A stretch of 64,000 nucleotides of DNA from CBDAQA01 sp965247815 (GTDB lineage: Bacteria > Planctomycetota > Phycisphaerae > Tepidisphaerales > Tepidisphaeraceae), in NCBI GenBank assembly GCA_965247815.1, contig CBDFHW010000025.1:434001-498000 (forward strand), written 5' to 3'. The first letter of the stretch is position 1; each line of letters starts with the position of its first letter. Positions 18,597-28,384 of this stretch are shown here, in pieces. Position numbers and translations under genes: made by a program. Below the pieces are notes generated by a model. The model did no database searches, had not been told where the DNA came from, and saw nothing but the letters and a program-made list of their open reading frames with translations.

Positions 18597-19664
18597 ATGG
18601 CGACGATCCTTGGTATTGAATCCACGTGCGATGAGACCGCCGCCGCCGTTGTCGTCGACGGGCACGGCGTTCTGTCGAACGTCGTCGCCACGCAGTTCGA
18701 ACTGCACGCGAAATACCGGGGCGTGGTGCCCGAGATCGCCAGTCGGGCGCACATCGAAAATATGCTACCGGTCATCCGCGAAGCGGTCGACCGCGCGGGC
18801 GTTTCGCTGTCCGATCTCGATGCGATAGCGGTTGCGTACCGACCGGGGTTGATCGGCTCATTATTGATCGGTGTGACGGCGGCGAAGACGCTCGCCTGGT
18901 CGCTCGGAAAACCGCTGATCGGGGTGGATCACGTGCACGCTCACCTATACAGCGTGCTGCTCGATCCGCAAAAGAAAGGGATAACGACCGCGCCGAATCG
19001 CGACCAAGACGCCGGGCGCTTTCCCGCTGTCGGGTTAGTCTGCAGCGGCGGACATACGGCTCTGTACCGAGTGGGTTCCTGGACCGACATCGAGTTGATC
19101 GGTTCGACGATCGACGATGCCGTCGGTGAAGCGTACGACAAGGTTGCTGCCATTCTCGGGCTGGGCTACCCGGGCGGGCCGATCATCGACCGCCTGGCGA
19201 AAGACGGCGATCCTGCCGCGGTGAAGTTCCCGCGGAGCCTGCTCGACCGCGAGTCGCTGGATTTTTCGTTCAGCGGTTTGAAGACGGCGGTGCTGTATCG
19301 CGTCCGCGGCATCCCCACCAGACGCGAACCGAAACCCGACTCAAAGCCCGCACCGACCGAGGCCGAGATCCGCGACATCGCCGCGAGCTTTCAAGCCGCG
19401 TGCGTCGACGTGATCACGCGAAAACTTCGCCGCGCCGTCGAACAGACCGGTGCCCGGTCGGTCATCATCGGCGGCGGCGTCTCTGCCAACCGTGGCCTTC
19501 GCGCGGCGTTGGCCCGATTCGACGTGCCTGTCGCTTTCCCAGAGCTCGCCTATTGCACGGACAACGCGGCAATGATCGCAGGCTTGGCCGACATTAATTT
19601 TAACAGTGGGATATTTTCGGGTTTGGAACTGGACGCGATCACGTACAGCCAATTCCGCCGTTGA
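18597..19664 (+). CDS. tsaD: tRNA N6-threonylcarbamoyladenosine transferase subunit TsaD
   Basis: TsaD, with TsaB and TsaE, moves the threonylcarbamoyl group from TC-AMP to A37 of ANN-decoding tRNAs. The ASKHA ATPase fold starts at residue 2 (ILGIESTCDET). The metal-binding His pair appears in DHVHAHL (about 114-118). CSGGHTAL and the SFSGLKTA segment are intact, and GGGVSANRGLR marks the nucleotide-binding part. The ATG at 18597 was chosen because the family begins exactly there; the frame is open further upstream into the previous gene. 355 residues is typical, with a short variable insertion around 260-270. It is convergent with the STAS gene. Confidence 0.97.
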   Translation: MATILGIESTCDETAAAVVVDGHGVLSNVVATQFELHAKYRGVVPEIASRAHIENMLPVIREAVDRAGVSLSDLDAIAVAYRPGLIGSLLIGVTAAKTLAWSLGKPLIGVDHVHAHLYSVLLDPQKKGITTAPNRDQDAGRFPAVGLVCSGGHTALYRVGSWTDIELIGSTIDDAVGEAYDKVAAILGLGYPGGPIIDRLAKDGDPAAVKFPRSLLDRESLDFSFSGLKTAVLYRVRGIPTRREPKPDSKPAPTEAEIRDIAASFQAACVDVITRKLRRAVEQTGARSVIIGGGVSANRGLRAALARFDVPVAFPELAYCTDNAAMIAGLADINFNSGIFSGLELDAITYSQFRR

Positions 19665-19681
19665 ATCAGGTTTGAACGACC

Positions 19682-20041
19682 CTATTTTCCGCCGAGCAGC
19701 CTGACGCCTTCTTCCCTGGACTTGGAAATCTGAAACAGTTTTTCCAAACAGCAGGTCCGAAAAATCTGCGTCAAACGAGGGGAAAGCGCGTTCAACACGA
19801 GCTTCCCTCCGCCGCTTTTGATGTGCTGGCGGATGTTGATCATCAGGCCCAGCACCGAACTGCCCATGTAGTCAACTGCGGTCAGATCCAGCAGCCATCG
19901 CCCGTTGATTTTTCGGTCGAGTTCAGACACCAGTGATTGATTCAGTCGGTCGAACTCTTCGGAGTCGAGGTGCTCGGGCAGCCAAAGCTCGATCACATTC
20001 ACCGACTGCAACGTGGTAACTTGGACGAAATCCCTGGCCAT
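19682..20041 (-). CDS. STAS-domain protein, anti-sigma-factor antagonist type
   Basis: A stand-alone STAS domain of about 119 residues. DLTAVDYMGSSVLGLM (about 52-67) contains the Ser that a partner-switching kinase phosphorylates in SpoIIAA/RsbV-like proteins. By family knowledge it would bind an anti-sigma/kinase protein when unphosphorylated and free a sigma factor or other target. No kinase or phosphatase gene is adjacent, so its partner is elsewhere. Two ATGs lie side by side; the second (20041) is favoured because AGGA (20047-20050) is five bases from it and only two from the first. Confidence 0.88.
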   Translation of the reverse strand: MARDFVQVTTLQSVNVIELWLPEHLDSEEFDRLNQSLVSELDRKINGRWLLDLTAVDYMGSSVLGLMINIRQHIKSGGGKLVLNALSPRLTQIFRTCCLEKLFQISKSREEGVRLLGGK

Positions 20042-20111
20042 CATGTTCCTCGGCCCCGACGGGCCCGGCGACGCGTATCAATCGGATCACGGCGACCGCT
20101 CGTCGCCGGAA

Positions 20112-21215
20112 TCAGCGTAGTTTCAACGACTCGCCGTCGAACGTCAAACCCAGCGGGATGATCTCGACGGCCTTTCGGTCCCCGTGCTTGCGCACGGTCC
20201 CGCCGACCCAGGCTTGATATCCCGCGGCCTCGGCAAGCCCGACGCAGCGGCCCGCGTCGGACGGATCGACGTATGCCGCGAAACCGATTCCCATGTTGAA
20301 AGTGGCATACGCCTCTTTCAGATCGACCGGACCGGCCCGCCGGATGAATTCAAAAACCGGTAACGGCGGACGCACGTCTGTCATTTCGTAAACGAACGGT
20401 TCGGCGAGCCGCATGAGCTTTCGCCACCCGTGCCCCGTAACGTGTGCTGCGTAGTGCAGGGGCAACATCGCCTGCTGACAAGCGGCGACGAATTTCACGT
20501 ACACGACGGACGGGTCGAGCAACGCTTCGCCGTAGGTTCTGCCGTCACTCATGCGCGACAGGTAACCATCAGGCAACTGATCGGCGATCTGCCGGCAGAG
20601 GGTCAGACCGTTGGTCTGCACGCCGCTGCTGGCGACCAGCACGACTGCGTCCCCGTCCTTGACCTGCCCGGTGATTCGATTCGACTTGGGGGCGACCCGC
20701 CCGACTGCCGACCCGGCGAGCACGATGGTCCGCGGGTCCACGATCCCGCGCAGCGTCGGTGTCTCACCGCCGCCCCAGACGGCCTGTGCCTGTACGCAAC
20801 CCTCGGCAAAACCCTCGGCCAGATCCGCCGCCGCTGTCCCGTTGGCGAACCATGCCGAGTCCCCCACCGCCGCGTGCATGGCGACCGAGATCGGCAGCGC
20901 CCCGACCGTGATCAGGTCATTGACGATCGTCGCCACGGTATCGATGCCGATGTTCCGGTAGAAGCTTTTGCCTGTAAGCCGCAGCATCTCGTCGGCGATC
21001 AGATTCTTAGTGCCCAGTCCTTCTTCGACGTGCGCCAAGTAGGCGTCCGGCATCTCCAGCAGGTAAGCGCTTTCACCACGAATTCCCGGCACTTCGCTCA
21101 TGCCGTGCAACTGCAGCGACGGCGCGGTCCCCGCCGCCGCCTTTTGGCAGGCGCGCTTGAACGCGTCGAGTTGGTCGTAGTTCACGCCGCTGGCTTCGTA
21201 GCTGAGACCGGACAT
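20112..21215 (-). CDS. purM: Phosphoribosylformylglycinamidine cyclo-ligase (AIR synthetase)
   Basis: PurM closes the imidazole ring, turning FGAM into AIR with ATP in purine synthesis. The family opening YEASGVNYD is seen at residues 6-14. GLGTKNL (about 84-90), the NDLITVGA metal-binding segment (about 115-122), AQAVWGGGETPTL and the C-terminal TFNMGIGF stretch are intact. 367 residues is slightly longer than the usual 345. It lies 70 bases upstream of the STAS gene on the same strand, and a roughly 100-base gap separates it from the SWIM gene upstream. No other pur genes are in the window. Confidence 0.94.
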   Translation of the reverse strand: MSGLSYEASGVNYDQLDAFKRACQKAAAGTAPSLQLHGMSEVPGIRGESAYLLEMPDAYLAHVEEGLGTKNLIADEMLRLTGKSFYRNIGIDTVATIVNDLITVGALPISVAMHAAVGDSAWFANGTAAADLAEGFAEGCVQAQAVWGGGETPTLRGIVDPRTIVLAGSAVGRVAPKSNRITGQVKDGDAVVLVASSGVQTNGLTLCRQIADQLPDGYLSRMSDGRTYGEALLDPSVVYVKFVAACQQAMLPLHYAAHVTGHGWRKLMRLAEPFVYEMTDVRPPLPVFEFIRRAGPVDLKEAYATFNMGIGFAAYVDPSDAGRCVGLAEAAGYQAWVGGTVRKHGDRKAVEIIPLGLTFDGESLKLR

Positions 21216-21315
21216 GCCGAGTTTGTAGGGTACCGAGCGCGTGGGGTCAAAACTGCGACTTCAATTCGGGTTTTCCCGAACGAACGCGGCACCGGTTCGA
21301 GACCGACGTGCCGCC

Positions 21316-22146
21316 TCAAGGGTCGACTTCAATCGGGGACAAGCTGGGCTTCGGTTGTTTCTTCACTTTCGGCTTGCCGTTCGCCTTTGCCTTGCCTGAA
21401 GGTGTTTCGGATTTCGCGACCTGCGGCACCGCCGACTCGGGTTCGACTTCGATGCCGAACACGTCGTTCAAATCGGACGAGGCGATAATCTTTCTTCCCC
21501 CGCCGTCGGCCTCGAACGCCGGGGATTGAGTTGCCTCGGTCAGCAGCTCAGTGTGATCGACCTGCCGAAGCTTGAATAACAAATCAGGCTGCTCATCGAG
21601 CCGGCAACCGACGCCGTACAACACGGCGGCGAGGTGCTTACACATCAACGCCGAGTCGGGGCAACTGCACTGAAGTTCTATCTCGTCGCTCTTGGGAAAT
21701 AGACCGTCGTTTTTTCCGGTCACGGTGGCCATCACAGAATCCGACAAACGGCCCTGTAGCAACTCGACCAGCGACCCGATCTGTCCCACGCAACGGCCCT
21801 TCAGCGATTTCCATCGCCGCTTGTCCAGCGGCGAGATTTTGATCCGGATCGAATAAAGCTCCGACCCCATAACCATCGCAGTGATCAAGCCCGGACGCAC
21901 CTGCATGTCGAGGATCGCGTCGTTACGGACGTACGATTTACCTTTCGGCAATCGGCTCGCGAAATCGCTCAACGATTCGATCTGTTCGCACCAGGACCGG
22001 CCCCAGAATGTCTTCCCGAGCTTGAGCCCCTCGACGTGAACCGGAGAAAGTTCCTGGCCCTTTTCCTTGAGCTTGCCCGCGGTGCGGAGCGCTTTCGCCT
22101 TACGCTGCGAGACACTGACGTAGGGCTTGTAGGTGTACCAACCCAT
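21316..22146 (-). CDS. SWIM zinc-finger protein paired with a SNF2 ATPase
   Basis: 276 residues. The start MGWYTYKPYVSV and the region to about 130 match the bacterial SWIM-associated N-terminal pattern. CSCPDSALMCKH (about 142-153) is the SWIM motif CxCx(n)CxH that binds zinc and is used for DNA or protein contact. The C-terminus (about 220-276) is Lys/Pro-rich and probably disordered. The SNF2 helicase gene lies 75 bases upstream on the same strand, a partnership seen in many bacteria, so the two probably form one DNA-translocating complex. Its cellular job is not established. Confidence 0.88.
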   Translation of the reverse strand: MGWYTYKPYVSVSQRKAKALRTAGKLKEKGQELSPVHVEGLKLGKTFWGRSWCEQIESLSDFASRLPKGKSYVRNDAILDMQVRPGLITAMVMGSELYSIRIKISPLDKRRWKSLKGRCVGQIGSLVELLQGRLSDSVMATVTGKNDGLFPKSDEIELQCSCPDSALMCKHLAAVLYGVGCRLDEQPDLLFKLRQVDHTELLTEATQSPAFEADGGGRKIIASSDLNDVFGIEVEPESAVPQVAKSETPSGKAKANGKPKVKKQPKPSLSPIEVDP

Positions 22147-22221
22147 AATTCGATATCCCGAAACACTAAACGCCGATCGAGCGACCGAAGCACCGCGAAG
22201 CCGGCCCGCCCGGACGTAGCC

Positions 22222-24930
22222 CTAGACCGCTTCGATCGCCTTGGTCACGTCGAGCGAGACCATGTTCAGCAATCGGTCGTTGTCCATTTCCGTCAGCAGT
22301 ACGTCGCCGCCTTCGTCGAGCAGGTCTCTGGCGAGGCTGATCTTTTCGGTGATCATTTCGTCAATGCGCTCCTCCACTGTACCCCGGCAGACGAACTTGT
22401 GCACCAGAACATTGCGCTTCTGACCGATACGGAACGCGCGGTCGGTCGCCTGGTTTTCGACCGCGGGGTTCCACCAGCGGTCGAAGTGGATCACGTGCGA
22501 CGCCTCGGTCAGATTAAGACCGGTTCCACCTGCTTTGATCGAAAGTACGAAAAATGGCGGGCCGTCTTCTTTCTGGAATGACTCGACGAGGTCTTTGCGT
22601 TTAGCCACGGGCGTTCCGCCGTGGAGAATCAGACCGGGGCGACCGAAAATTCCGCCCAGGAATGCCGCGAGCGGCGTCGTCATCTCGCGGAACTGTGTGA
22701 AGATCAACGGCTTTTCCTGCCGCTCGGCAAGCTCATTACAGATGTCGCGAAGCCGGTGAAATTTACCGCTGTGGTCGGGGTGGTATTCACCGTCGCCGGT
22801 CAGTTGCGACGGGTGATTGCAGATCTGCTTAAGCCGCATCAGCGACGCCAGCACGATGCCCCGCCGCTGAATGCCCTGTGCCGAGGTTAGGCTTTTCTGC
22901 AGCTCGGCGACGATGCGTTCGTACATCGCGACCTGCTGGCGGGTCAGGCCGCAGAACGCATTGACTTCGGTTTTGTCCGGTAGGTCGGCGATGATTTTTT
23001 TGTCGGTCTTCAACCGCCGCAAGATGTACGGCCGGACCAGGGTCCGAAGCGGACCATAGGGCTTCTGCTCCTGATCGGACGTTTTCTTGACGAACGCGCC
23101 GAACGCCTTTGCCGAACCGAGCAATCCAGGGTTCAGAAAATCAAACAGCGACCACAGATCAGACAACCGGTTTTCCACCGGAGTGCCGGTCAATGCGATC
23201 CGACCGATCGTCCGAAGCTCTTTGACCGCGCGTGATTGCCGGGTGCCGGCATTTTTAATCGCCTGCGCTTCGTCGAGGATCACCATTCGCCATTGTCGTT
23301 CGCGGATCCAGGGCGTCCGCGCGAGCATTCCGTAGGTCGTGATGACAAGATCAGCCCCGGCCAGATCCGGTTCGGCGTCGGACATATCACCCCGGCGTTC
23401 GGACGGGTGGGCGACAAAGGCCGAGAGCGCCGGCGCGAACCGGGAGATCTCAGACTTCCAGTTGGCGATCAGCGAGGCGGGCAGTACCAGCAGGCTGGGC
23501 GTTGCATCGGTCCCCGCCGAGCTTGCGGCGTGGTCTTTCACATGAAGCAGCAGCGAGATGACCTGAATCGTTTTTCCAAGCCCCATGTCGTCGGCAAGGC
23601 AAGCGCCGAGATTGAGCCGGGACATGAATCGAAGCCAATTGACGCCGATGAGCTGGTACGGCCGAAGCTCCGCGCGCAGCCCTTCGGGAGCGGCGCCGGC
23701 GATCGCGGCCGGGTCGCGCAGCTCGGCCAGAGTTTTTTCGAAGGTCGAATCGACAGTGATCCCCGTCCACTCCCGCGCGGCCGCGGGGGCACCGGCGGCG
23801 GTGTCGGTTTCCAGCGTCGCGCCGGCGAGCAGTCGCATGCCTTCGAAGAACGAAACCTCCCCACCCTTCGCGTCCTGCTCGACCTTCCGCCAGTGTTTCA
23901 GCGCCTGATCGAGCTGGTCGCGATCCACCTCGACCCATTTGTTTTTCAACAGGACCAGTCCCGAGGACGACTCGATCTGTGCCAGTTCTTCTGGCGACAG
24001 GTCTTCGCCTTCAAGCGTGACGCCGACTTTAAATTCGATCAGCGCATTCAACCCGATTTTCGATTTTTCGTTCTGTCCGACACTGACGTTCACCACCGGT
24101 CGGGGCGGGCGGGTTGCCTTCCACCAATTCGGCACGCGGACGATCAACCCCGCCTGTTCTAGCAACGGGACGTCTTTCAAAAACTGATAAGCGTACTTGG
24201 GAGCCCAGGCGAGAGGATGATAAACGTCGCCCGACTCGACCAGTTTTTTGACCCAGGGCGCTTTCTCGGCCGCCCGCTGCACCGGAGTTAACAGCGAAAG
24301 AAGTGCCGATCGATCTTTCGCGCCGGCGTATTCCTGTAACGCCCTGCCCAGGGGTTGGTGCAGCACCTTGGCGTTCGCGGTCATCTTCCCGGTGTAGGTC
24401 GCGAGGAACGCGAACGGGTGCTCAACGTCCCGCTTGTTTTCCGCCAGGTGGAAGGTGACCCGACCGACGAGCCGCCAGACCGGGTTTTTTTCACGCAAAT
24501 AAGCCTGTGGGCCGCCATCGGTCTTAGAAATTTGCCCGCGGACCAGCTCGTCCAACTCGGTCCACCAGCCGGCGAGAACCTCGGGTGTGAGATATTCCGC
24601 GCCTTTGATTGCCGGCACGGACATCGCGATTTGAGACAGGTCGGCCGCATCCGGCGCGGCGACCGGTGGCAGTTCGGTCGTCTCTTCCAAGCCCGGCGTG
24701 TGGCAGAGCCGAGTTAGATAATTTCGCCCGAACTCCCGGCCGAACGCCAACCCGGGTGTTAGCGGAGTCTGCAACTCGACGGTCGCCAGGTGAAGCAAAC
24801 CCTGCGACGCCCCGGCCTCAAAAGCGGCCGCGATCCGGCGCGAACCCGCACCGCCGGTCGGGTCTTCAGTGCCGTTCACCGAATCCACGAGTGGTCTGCC
24901 GTGCGGATTGATCAGAAGTTCAATGCTCAT
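22222..24930 (-). CDS. SNF2/Rad54-family DNA translocase (DEAD/H superfamily 2)
   Basis: 902 residues. An N-terminal bacterial SNF2-associated region (about 1-400) precedes the two RecA-like domains. Motif I is DDMGLGKT (about 447-454), motif II is DEAQ (about 549-552, the bacterial variant of DEAH), motif III includes ALTGTPVEN, and motifs V-VI are KAGGTGLNLT and QATDRAFRIGQ. These are the full set expected of an active ATP-driven double-stranded DNA translocase. It is the first gene of a two-gene unit with the SWIM protein. The PI-PLC-like gene diverges from it across 94 bases. Confidence 0.95.
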   Translation of the reverse strand: MSIELLINPHGRPLVDSVNGTEDPTGGAGSRRIAAAFEAGASQGLLHLATVELQTPLTPGLAFGREFGRNYLTRLCHTPGLEETTELPPVAAPDAADLSQIAMSVPAIKGAEYLTPEVLAGWWTELDELVRGQISKTDGGPQAYLREKNPVWRLVGRVTFHLAENKRDVEHPFAFLATYTGKMTANAKVLHQPLGRALQEYAGAKDRSALLSLLTPVQRAAEKAPWVKKLVESGDVYHPLAWAPKYAYQFLKDVPLLEQAGLIVRVPNWWKATRPPRPVVNVSVGQNEKSKIGLNALIEFKVGVTLEGEDLSPEELAQIESSSGLVLLKNKWVEVDRDQLDQALKHWRKVEQDAKGGEVSFFEGMRLLAGATLETDTAAGAPAAAREWTGITVDSTFEKTLAELRDPAAIAGAAPEGLRAELRPYQLIGVNWLRFMSRLNLGACLADDMGLGKTIQVISLLLHVKDHAASSAGTDATPSLLVLPASLIANWKSEISRFAPALSAFVAHPSERRGDMSDAEPDLAGADLVITTYGMLARTPWIRERQWRMVILDEAQAIKNAGTRQSRAVKELRTIGRIALTGTPVENRLSDLWSLFDFLNPGLLGSAKAFGAFVKKTSDQEQKPYGPLRTLVRPYILRRLKTDKKIIADLPDKTEVNAFCGLTRQQVAMYERIVAELQKSLTSAQGIQRRGIVLASLMRLKQICNHPSQLTGDGEYHPDHSGKFHRLRDICNELAERQEKPLIFTQFREMTTPLAAFLGGIFGRPGLILHGGTPVAKRKDLVESFQKEDGPPFFVLSIKAGGTGLNLTEASHVIHFDRWWNPAVENQATDRAFRIGQKRNVLVHKFVCRGTVEERIDEMITEKISLARDLLDEGGDVLLTEMDNDRLLNMVSLDVTKAIEAV

Positions 24931-25024
24931 CAGGGGGAGACATCATAGCGGGTTATCCGCCGCACGTAACTGAACGTGCAAAACTTCCTTAAAACGCCGA
25001 GAATGCAGCGAAGCAAATTCTCCC

Positions 25025-26086
25025 ATGCCCAGATTTTTGAAGTACATGCTTGTGATTCTTCTCGCCTCGGCGGTGACTGGTCTGGCTCTGATATTGAAAA
25101 ATTGTTCTGCCGTCACCGCCGGTGCGAATGCCGCAACCCGACCGGATGCCGCACCGCTTTCAAATCGGAATCCAGAATCGCCCACCGCCGACTGGATGCG
25201 CGACAACCTGGCCGCGCTCGGCTCTAGAACACTGCGGCAATTGGTCCTGCCCGCGTCCCACGATTCGGCGATGTACCTGTCGGGCTTCCCCCAATCCATG
25301 GCACGGACGCAGGACCTGAGCATCTACGCACAACTAACCGCCGGCATCCGTTTTTTCGACCTCCGTCCCCGCTGCACCGACGGACGCATCGTGATGCACC
25401 ACGGCCCGGTAAACGGCCCCGATCTGTCGACCGTCCTGGCCGATGTTCAGCTGTTCCTCGGTCAAAGTCATCGTGAATTGATCCTGCTTAAGTTCTCGCA
25501 CTTCGACGCCTTTGATAAGTTCGCTTATGAGTCGGCGGGCGTGCAAATCAGGCAAGCGTTATTGCCCTGGCTTTACGCGAGCCTTCCAATTGGAAAGCGG
25601 ATCGCGGACCTTCCTCTCAAGGACTATATCGAGCACCAGGCAGTCGTTTTGGTCCTGTTCGACGGACCTTACGCGGCTGAGAATCGAACCCCGGGCTTTT
25701 GGGTTTACCGCGACTGGGATAGCACTGATCCGGAACGCGGCGACCTTCGGGTTTTCGATCAGTTCGCCGATTCAATGTCCGACTCGGCAATGCAGGCCGA
25801 TCAATTCGAAAAATTCGATCGATACACGGGCAAATGTACGAAACGTCCGGAGGTCGACTGTGACCTGTTTCTGCTTTCCTGGACGCTCACCCCTCCGACC
25901 AATGTGCCGGCATTTGCCGCTCGGCCGAACCGAGACTTAGCCGCTGCATTGAACCAGAATCCGCTTTCCAACCCTTCGGGTCGAATGATCAATCTCCTGT
26001 ACACCGACTGCGTGAGCGCCGATCTGACCCGACTCGCGATCCGCCAAAATCTGCGAGACTGTGGTCCGAGCGCCGCTCGCCCCTGA
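25025..26086 (+). CDS. Secreted PI-PLC X-domain-like phosphodiesterase
   Basis: 353 residues with an N-terminal hydrophobic segment (about 4-25), so exported or membrane anchored. The catalytic barrel shows the two active-site histidines of bacterial PI-PLC: His in PASHDSAMY (about 79) and His in VMHHGP (about 125), with the supporting FFDLRPR segment between them. The family cleaves phosphatidylinositol or GPI-type phosphodiesters. In a planctomycete the natural substrate is uncertain. No strong ribosome binding site is seen at the ATG. The DUF4864-like gene follows about 100 bases on. Confidence 0.85.
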   Translation: MPRFLKYMLVILLASAVTGLALILKNCSAVTAGANAATRPDAAPLSNRNPESPTADWMRDNLAALGSRTLRQLVLPASHDSAMYLSGFPQSMARTQDLSIYAQLTAGIRFFDLRPRCTDGRIVMHHGPVNGPDLSTVLADVQLFLGQSHRELILLKFSHFDAFDKFAYESAGVQIRQALLPWLYASLPIGKRIADLPLKDYIEHQAVVLVLFDGPYAAENRTPGFWVYRDWDSTDPERGDLRVFDQFADSMSDSAMQADQFEKFDRYTGKCTKRPEVDCDLFLLSWTLTPPTNVPAFAARPNRDLAAALNQNPLSNPSGRMINLLYTDCVSADLTRLAIRQNLRDCGPSAARP

Positions 26087-26189
26087 AGCACTTGATGTCT
26101 GTACAACAAACAGCAGAGGCTCGCCCGGCAAGCCGCCCGAGGGGCTGAACCCGGCCTATACTGAAGAGACCACCGTGAAGGAGCGTCTC

Positions 26190-26723
26190 ATGCCATCGTT
26201 TGCTATTGGCCTGTTTACTGCCTCGATCTTTGTGTTGTGTCTTGGCTCGATGCAGTCGATCGGCTTCGCACGAGACATTGCGACCACTCGGCCGGTCCCA
26301 ACGCCGCAGTTGAGCCCGAAGGACGTTGTCTCGACAGTCGTCAAAGCGCTCCGAGAAAATGACGCGACTGATTCTGGAATCAAAACCACTTGGGGCTTCG
26401 CGTCACCGGCGAACCAGAAAGCGACCGGCCCGCTGCAAAAGTTTATCCCGCTTGTGAAAAATGCCGCGTACGGCACGCTGCTAAACCATCAGTCGGCCGA
26501 AGTCCGCGAGATCGCTGTGAAGGACGATAAGGCGGCCGAACTTGCGATCGTGACAGATGCGAACGGTGCGAAATCGTATTTCGTGTTTCAACTGTCGAAA
26601 CAAACCGACGGCGACTTAAAAGACTACTGGATGACCGACGGCGTCGTTCGTGTCCAACCGCCGGATGCCAACCCCCCCGCCAATCCCGCGCCAAAACTTC
26701 CGGACGGTCAGTCGCCAGCCTGA
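26190..26723 (+). CDS. DUF4864-like exported protein
   Basis: 177 residues. The start at 26190 has AAGGAG six bases upstream; the frame is open further back but would overlap the previous gene's end. A signal peptide (about 1-27) is followed by a domain whose pattern (helix, TTWGFASPANQKATGPL, LVKNAAYGTLLNH, then four strands ending YWMTDGVVRV) fits DUF4864, a small cystatin/NTF2-like fold with no known activity. The C-terminal 20 residues are Pro/Asn-rich. It may be co-transcribed with the PI-PLC-like gene. The broken ISAs1 element begins 100 bases after its stop. Confidence 0.75.
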   Translation: MPSFAIGLFTASIFVLCLGSMQSIGFARDIATTRPVPTPQLSPKDVVSTVVKALRENDATDSGIKTTWGFASPANQKATGPLQKFIPLVKNAAYGTLLNHQSAEVREIAVKDDKAAELAIVTDANGAKSYFVFQLSKQTDGDLKDYWMTDGVVRVQPPDANPPANPAPKLPDGQSPA

Positions 26724-26822
26724 ACGCCGCCAACAGCATTCGCCGAACGCAGACAGATATACGATCCAGATAACGCGCCGAACCCGGATCCTTCAACAGT
26801 TGCGAATTCTCTAGGGAACGAT

Positions 26823-27395
26823 CAGGGCAATCGCATTTGAATTGTTCGGCGCATCTTCGGTAGCGCCCTTCCCCGGAGGCGGGTATGTTGCTTCTGTCGT
26901 CGCGAAGCTTCGCAGAAAATTTAACTTTCTATCCACGAAAGGAGCTCGCGCATCGACGCCCAAGCGACCGATGGTTTGCTGCGCTTTTTTCGAAGCATTC
27001 AGGATCCGCGTTCGGCCAATGCACGCCACTGGCTGAGTGATCTGCTGACCGTCGCGATTCTTGCCGTGCTCTGCGGCGCCCGGGGCTGGGCGGCAGTCGA
27101 AACCTGGGGGCTTGGCAACCGCGAATGGCTGGCGGCGTTCCTGCAATTGCCACACGGAATCCCTTCACACGACCCGTTCGATCGGGTCTTTGGCATGATC
27201 GATCCGCTGAAGTTCGAGCGATGCTTCATGGACTGGACGGCAGCGCTGGTGAAGAACGCCGCGGGGCTGTTCGTCGCGGTGGATGGCAAGACGCTCCGCC
27301 ACAGTTGGAAGCGGGCGTGGCGCAAGACGCCGGTGCACCTGGTCGGCGCTTTCGTGTCGAAGAACCAACTGGTTCTGGGTCAACGCTTGGGATGG
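26823..27395 (+). mobile_element. ISAs1-family element, left half with left inverted repeat
   Basis: The left terminal repeat CAGGGCAATCGCAT (26823-26836) matches the complement of the end at 39786-39799 in 13 of 14 bases. The transposase frame starts at about 26952 and its similarity to the family stops after the LVLGQ motif at about 27385-27395. The other half of the element is 11.7 kb away. No matching target-site duplication is seen at the two outer ends. Confidence 0.8.
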
Positions 27396-27452
27396 CACGC
27401 CACGCAGGAATTTGGGTCATCTCCGATCTCGAACGCTCAAGGGGATTGGTAG
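26952..27452 (+). pseudogene. ISAs1-family transposase, N-terminal part
   Basis: The product carries the ISAs1 N-terminal domain (RFFRSIQDPRSANARHWLSD) and the first catalytic Asp in FVAVDGKTLRHS. Homology ends after VSKNQLVLGQ; the last 20 residues are unrelated read-through to a stop at 27452. AAGGAG (26939-26944) sits seven bases before an ATC codon at 26952, exactly where the family's Met would be, so the original ATG seems to have changed; the first usable normal start is TTG at 26976. The gene is broken and cannot make active transposase. Confidence 0.85.
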
Positions 27453-27529
27453 GCTGAGGAGGCCGGATGTCGCGAAAAGCATAGCGGCCGATTCTCGTTT
27501 GATTGTCTCGATTTCATCGACGTCATTTT

Positions 27530-28384
27530 TTACACTACGGCGAGTAGCTCCCGGACTGCCGCACTGTCGTCAAGCCACGCGAGTTCATATGTGAGCATGT
27601 AGGCCGGCGAATTGGGCCTTACGATGACGCCCGGATATCGCAGGCCTGGCACGATCGCCGCATTGCCGATGCCCGCACCCGCGGCGACGAGCGCGAGTAC
27701 CTCGGCGGTGGTCAGCACTTCGATCGACACTTTCGGCTCGAATCCCGCCGCTCGCGTCATCTTGTGGTAGGTCTCGTAGATGACGGGCTGCAGTTCGCGG
27801 GCAGGCAGGATCATTTGCTCGTCCCGGACGTCGTCGAGCGAAACCGCTTTTTGACGCGTGAGGCGGTGGCCTGTCGGCAGCACGAACACCAGCGGCACTT
27901 CAAACAGCCGGCGACGAAACAGGCCGGACGACACGGACGACTCCCATGCGACCGCCACGTCGATCCCGGAGTCGGTGAGTTGCCTGGCCAAGGAGCTTTC
28001 GTCGCAGTGATGGAAGCTGACCCGCGTCTCGGGGTGGCGGTCCTTGAAGCGACGCACGAGTGTCCCTACCGGCGGCTGGGCCGCTCCCATCATTAGCCCG
28101 ACCCTTAACGACTCGATGCCGTCGGCGATACCGCTTCGCGCCGCCCGCACCGCGAGTTCGGCCTGCTGCGCGGCGACGCGGGCGGGCTTGAGAAACCCTT
28201 GGCCGGCCGGGGTCAGGCGGATGTCGCGCGAGGTGCGGTCGAACAACTCCGCGCCGACGTGCCGCTCCAGGGCCGACAGCACGCGGCTGACCGACGGCTG
28301 CGAAACGCCAAGTTGCTGCGCCGCTTGCCCGAAGTGAAGGGTGTCTGCCAACACCAGGAATACGCGGATTTGGTGAACGTTCAT
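27530..28384 (-). CDS. LysR-family transcriptional regulator
   Basis: 284 residues. The N-terminal winged helix-turn-helix (about 1-60: QIRVFLVLADTLHFGQAAQQLGVSQPSVSRVLSALE) is canonical. The rest (about 90-284) is the two-lobe effector-binding domain. It is divergent from the SMP-30-like gene with 183 bases between, the usual layout for a LysR regulator and its target. The target operon would include the SMP-30-like gene and probably the FAD monooxygenase after it. The C-terminus lies about 140 bases from the truncated ISAs1 half. The effector cannot be deduced. Confidence 0.93.
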   Translation of the reverse strand: MNVHQIRVFLVLADTLHFGQAAQQLGVSQPSVSRVLSALERHVGAELFDRTSRDIRLTPAGQGFLKPARVAAQQAELAVRAARSGIADGIESLRVGLMMGAAQPPVGTLVRRFKDRHPETRVSFHHCDESSLARQLTDSGIDVAVAWESSVSSGLFRRRLFEVPLVFVLPTGHRLTRQKAVSLDDVRDEQMILPARELQPVIYETYHKMTRAAGFEPKVSIEVLTTAEVLALVAAGAGIGNAAIVPGLRYPGVIVRPNSPAYMLTYELAWLDDSAAVRELLAVV

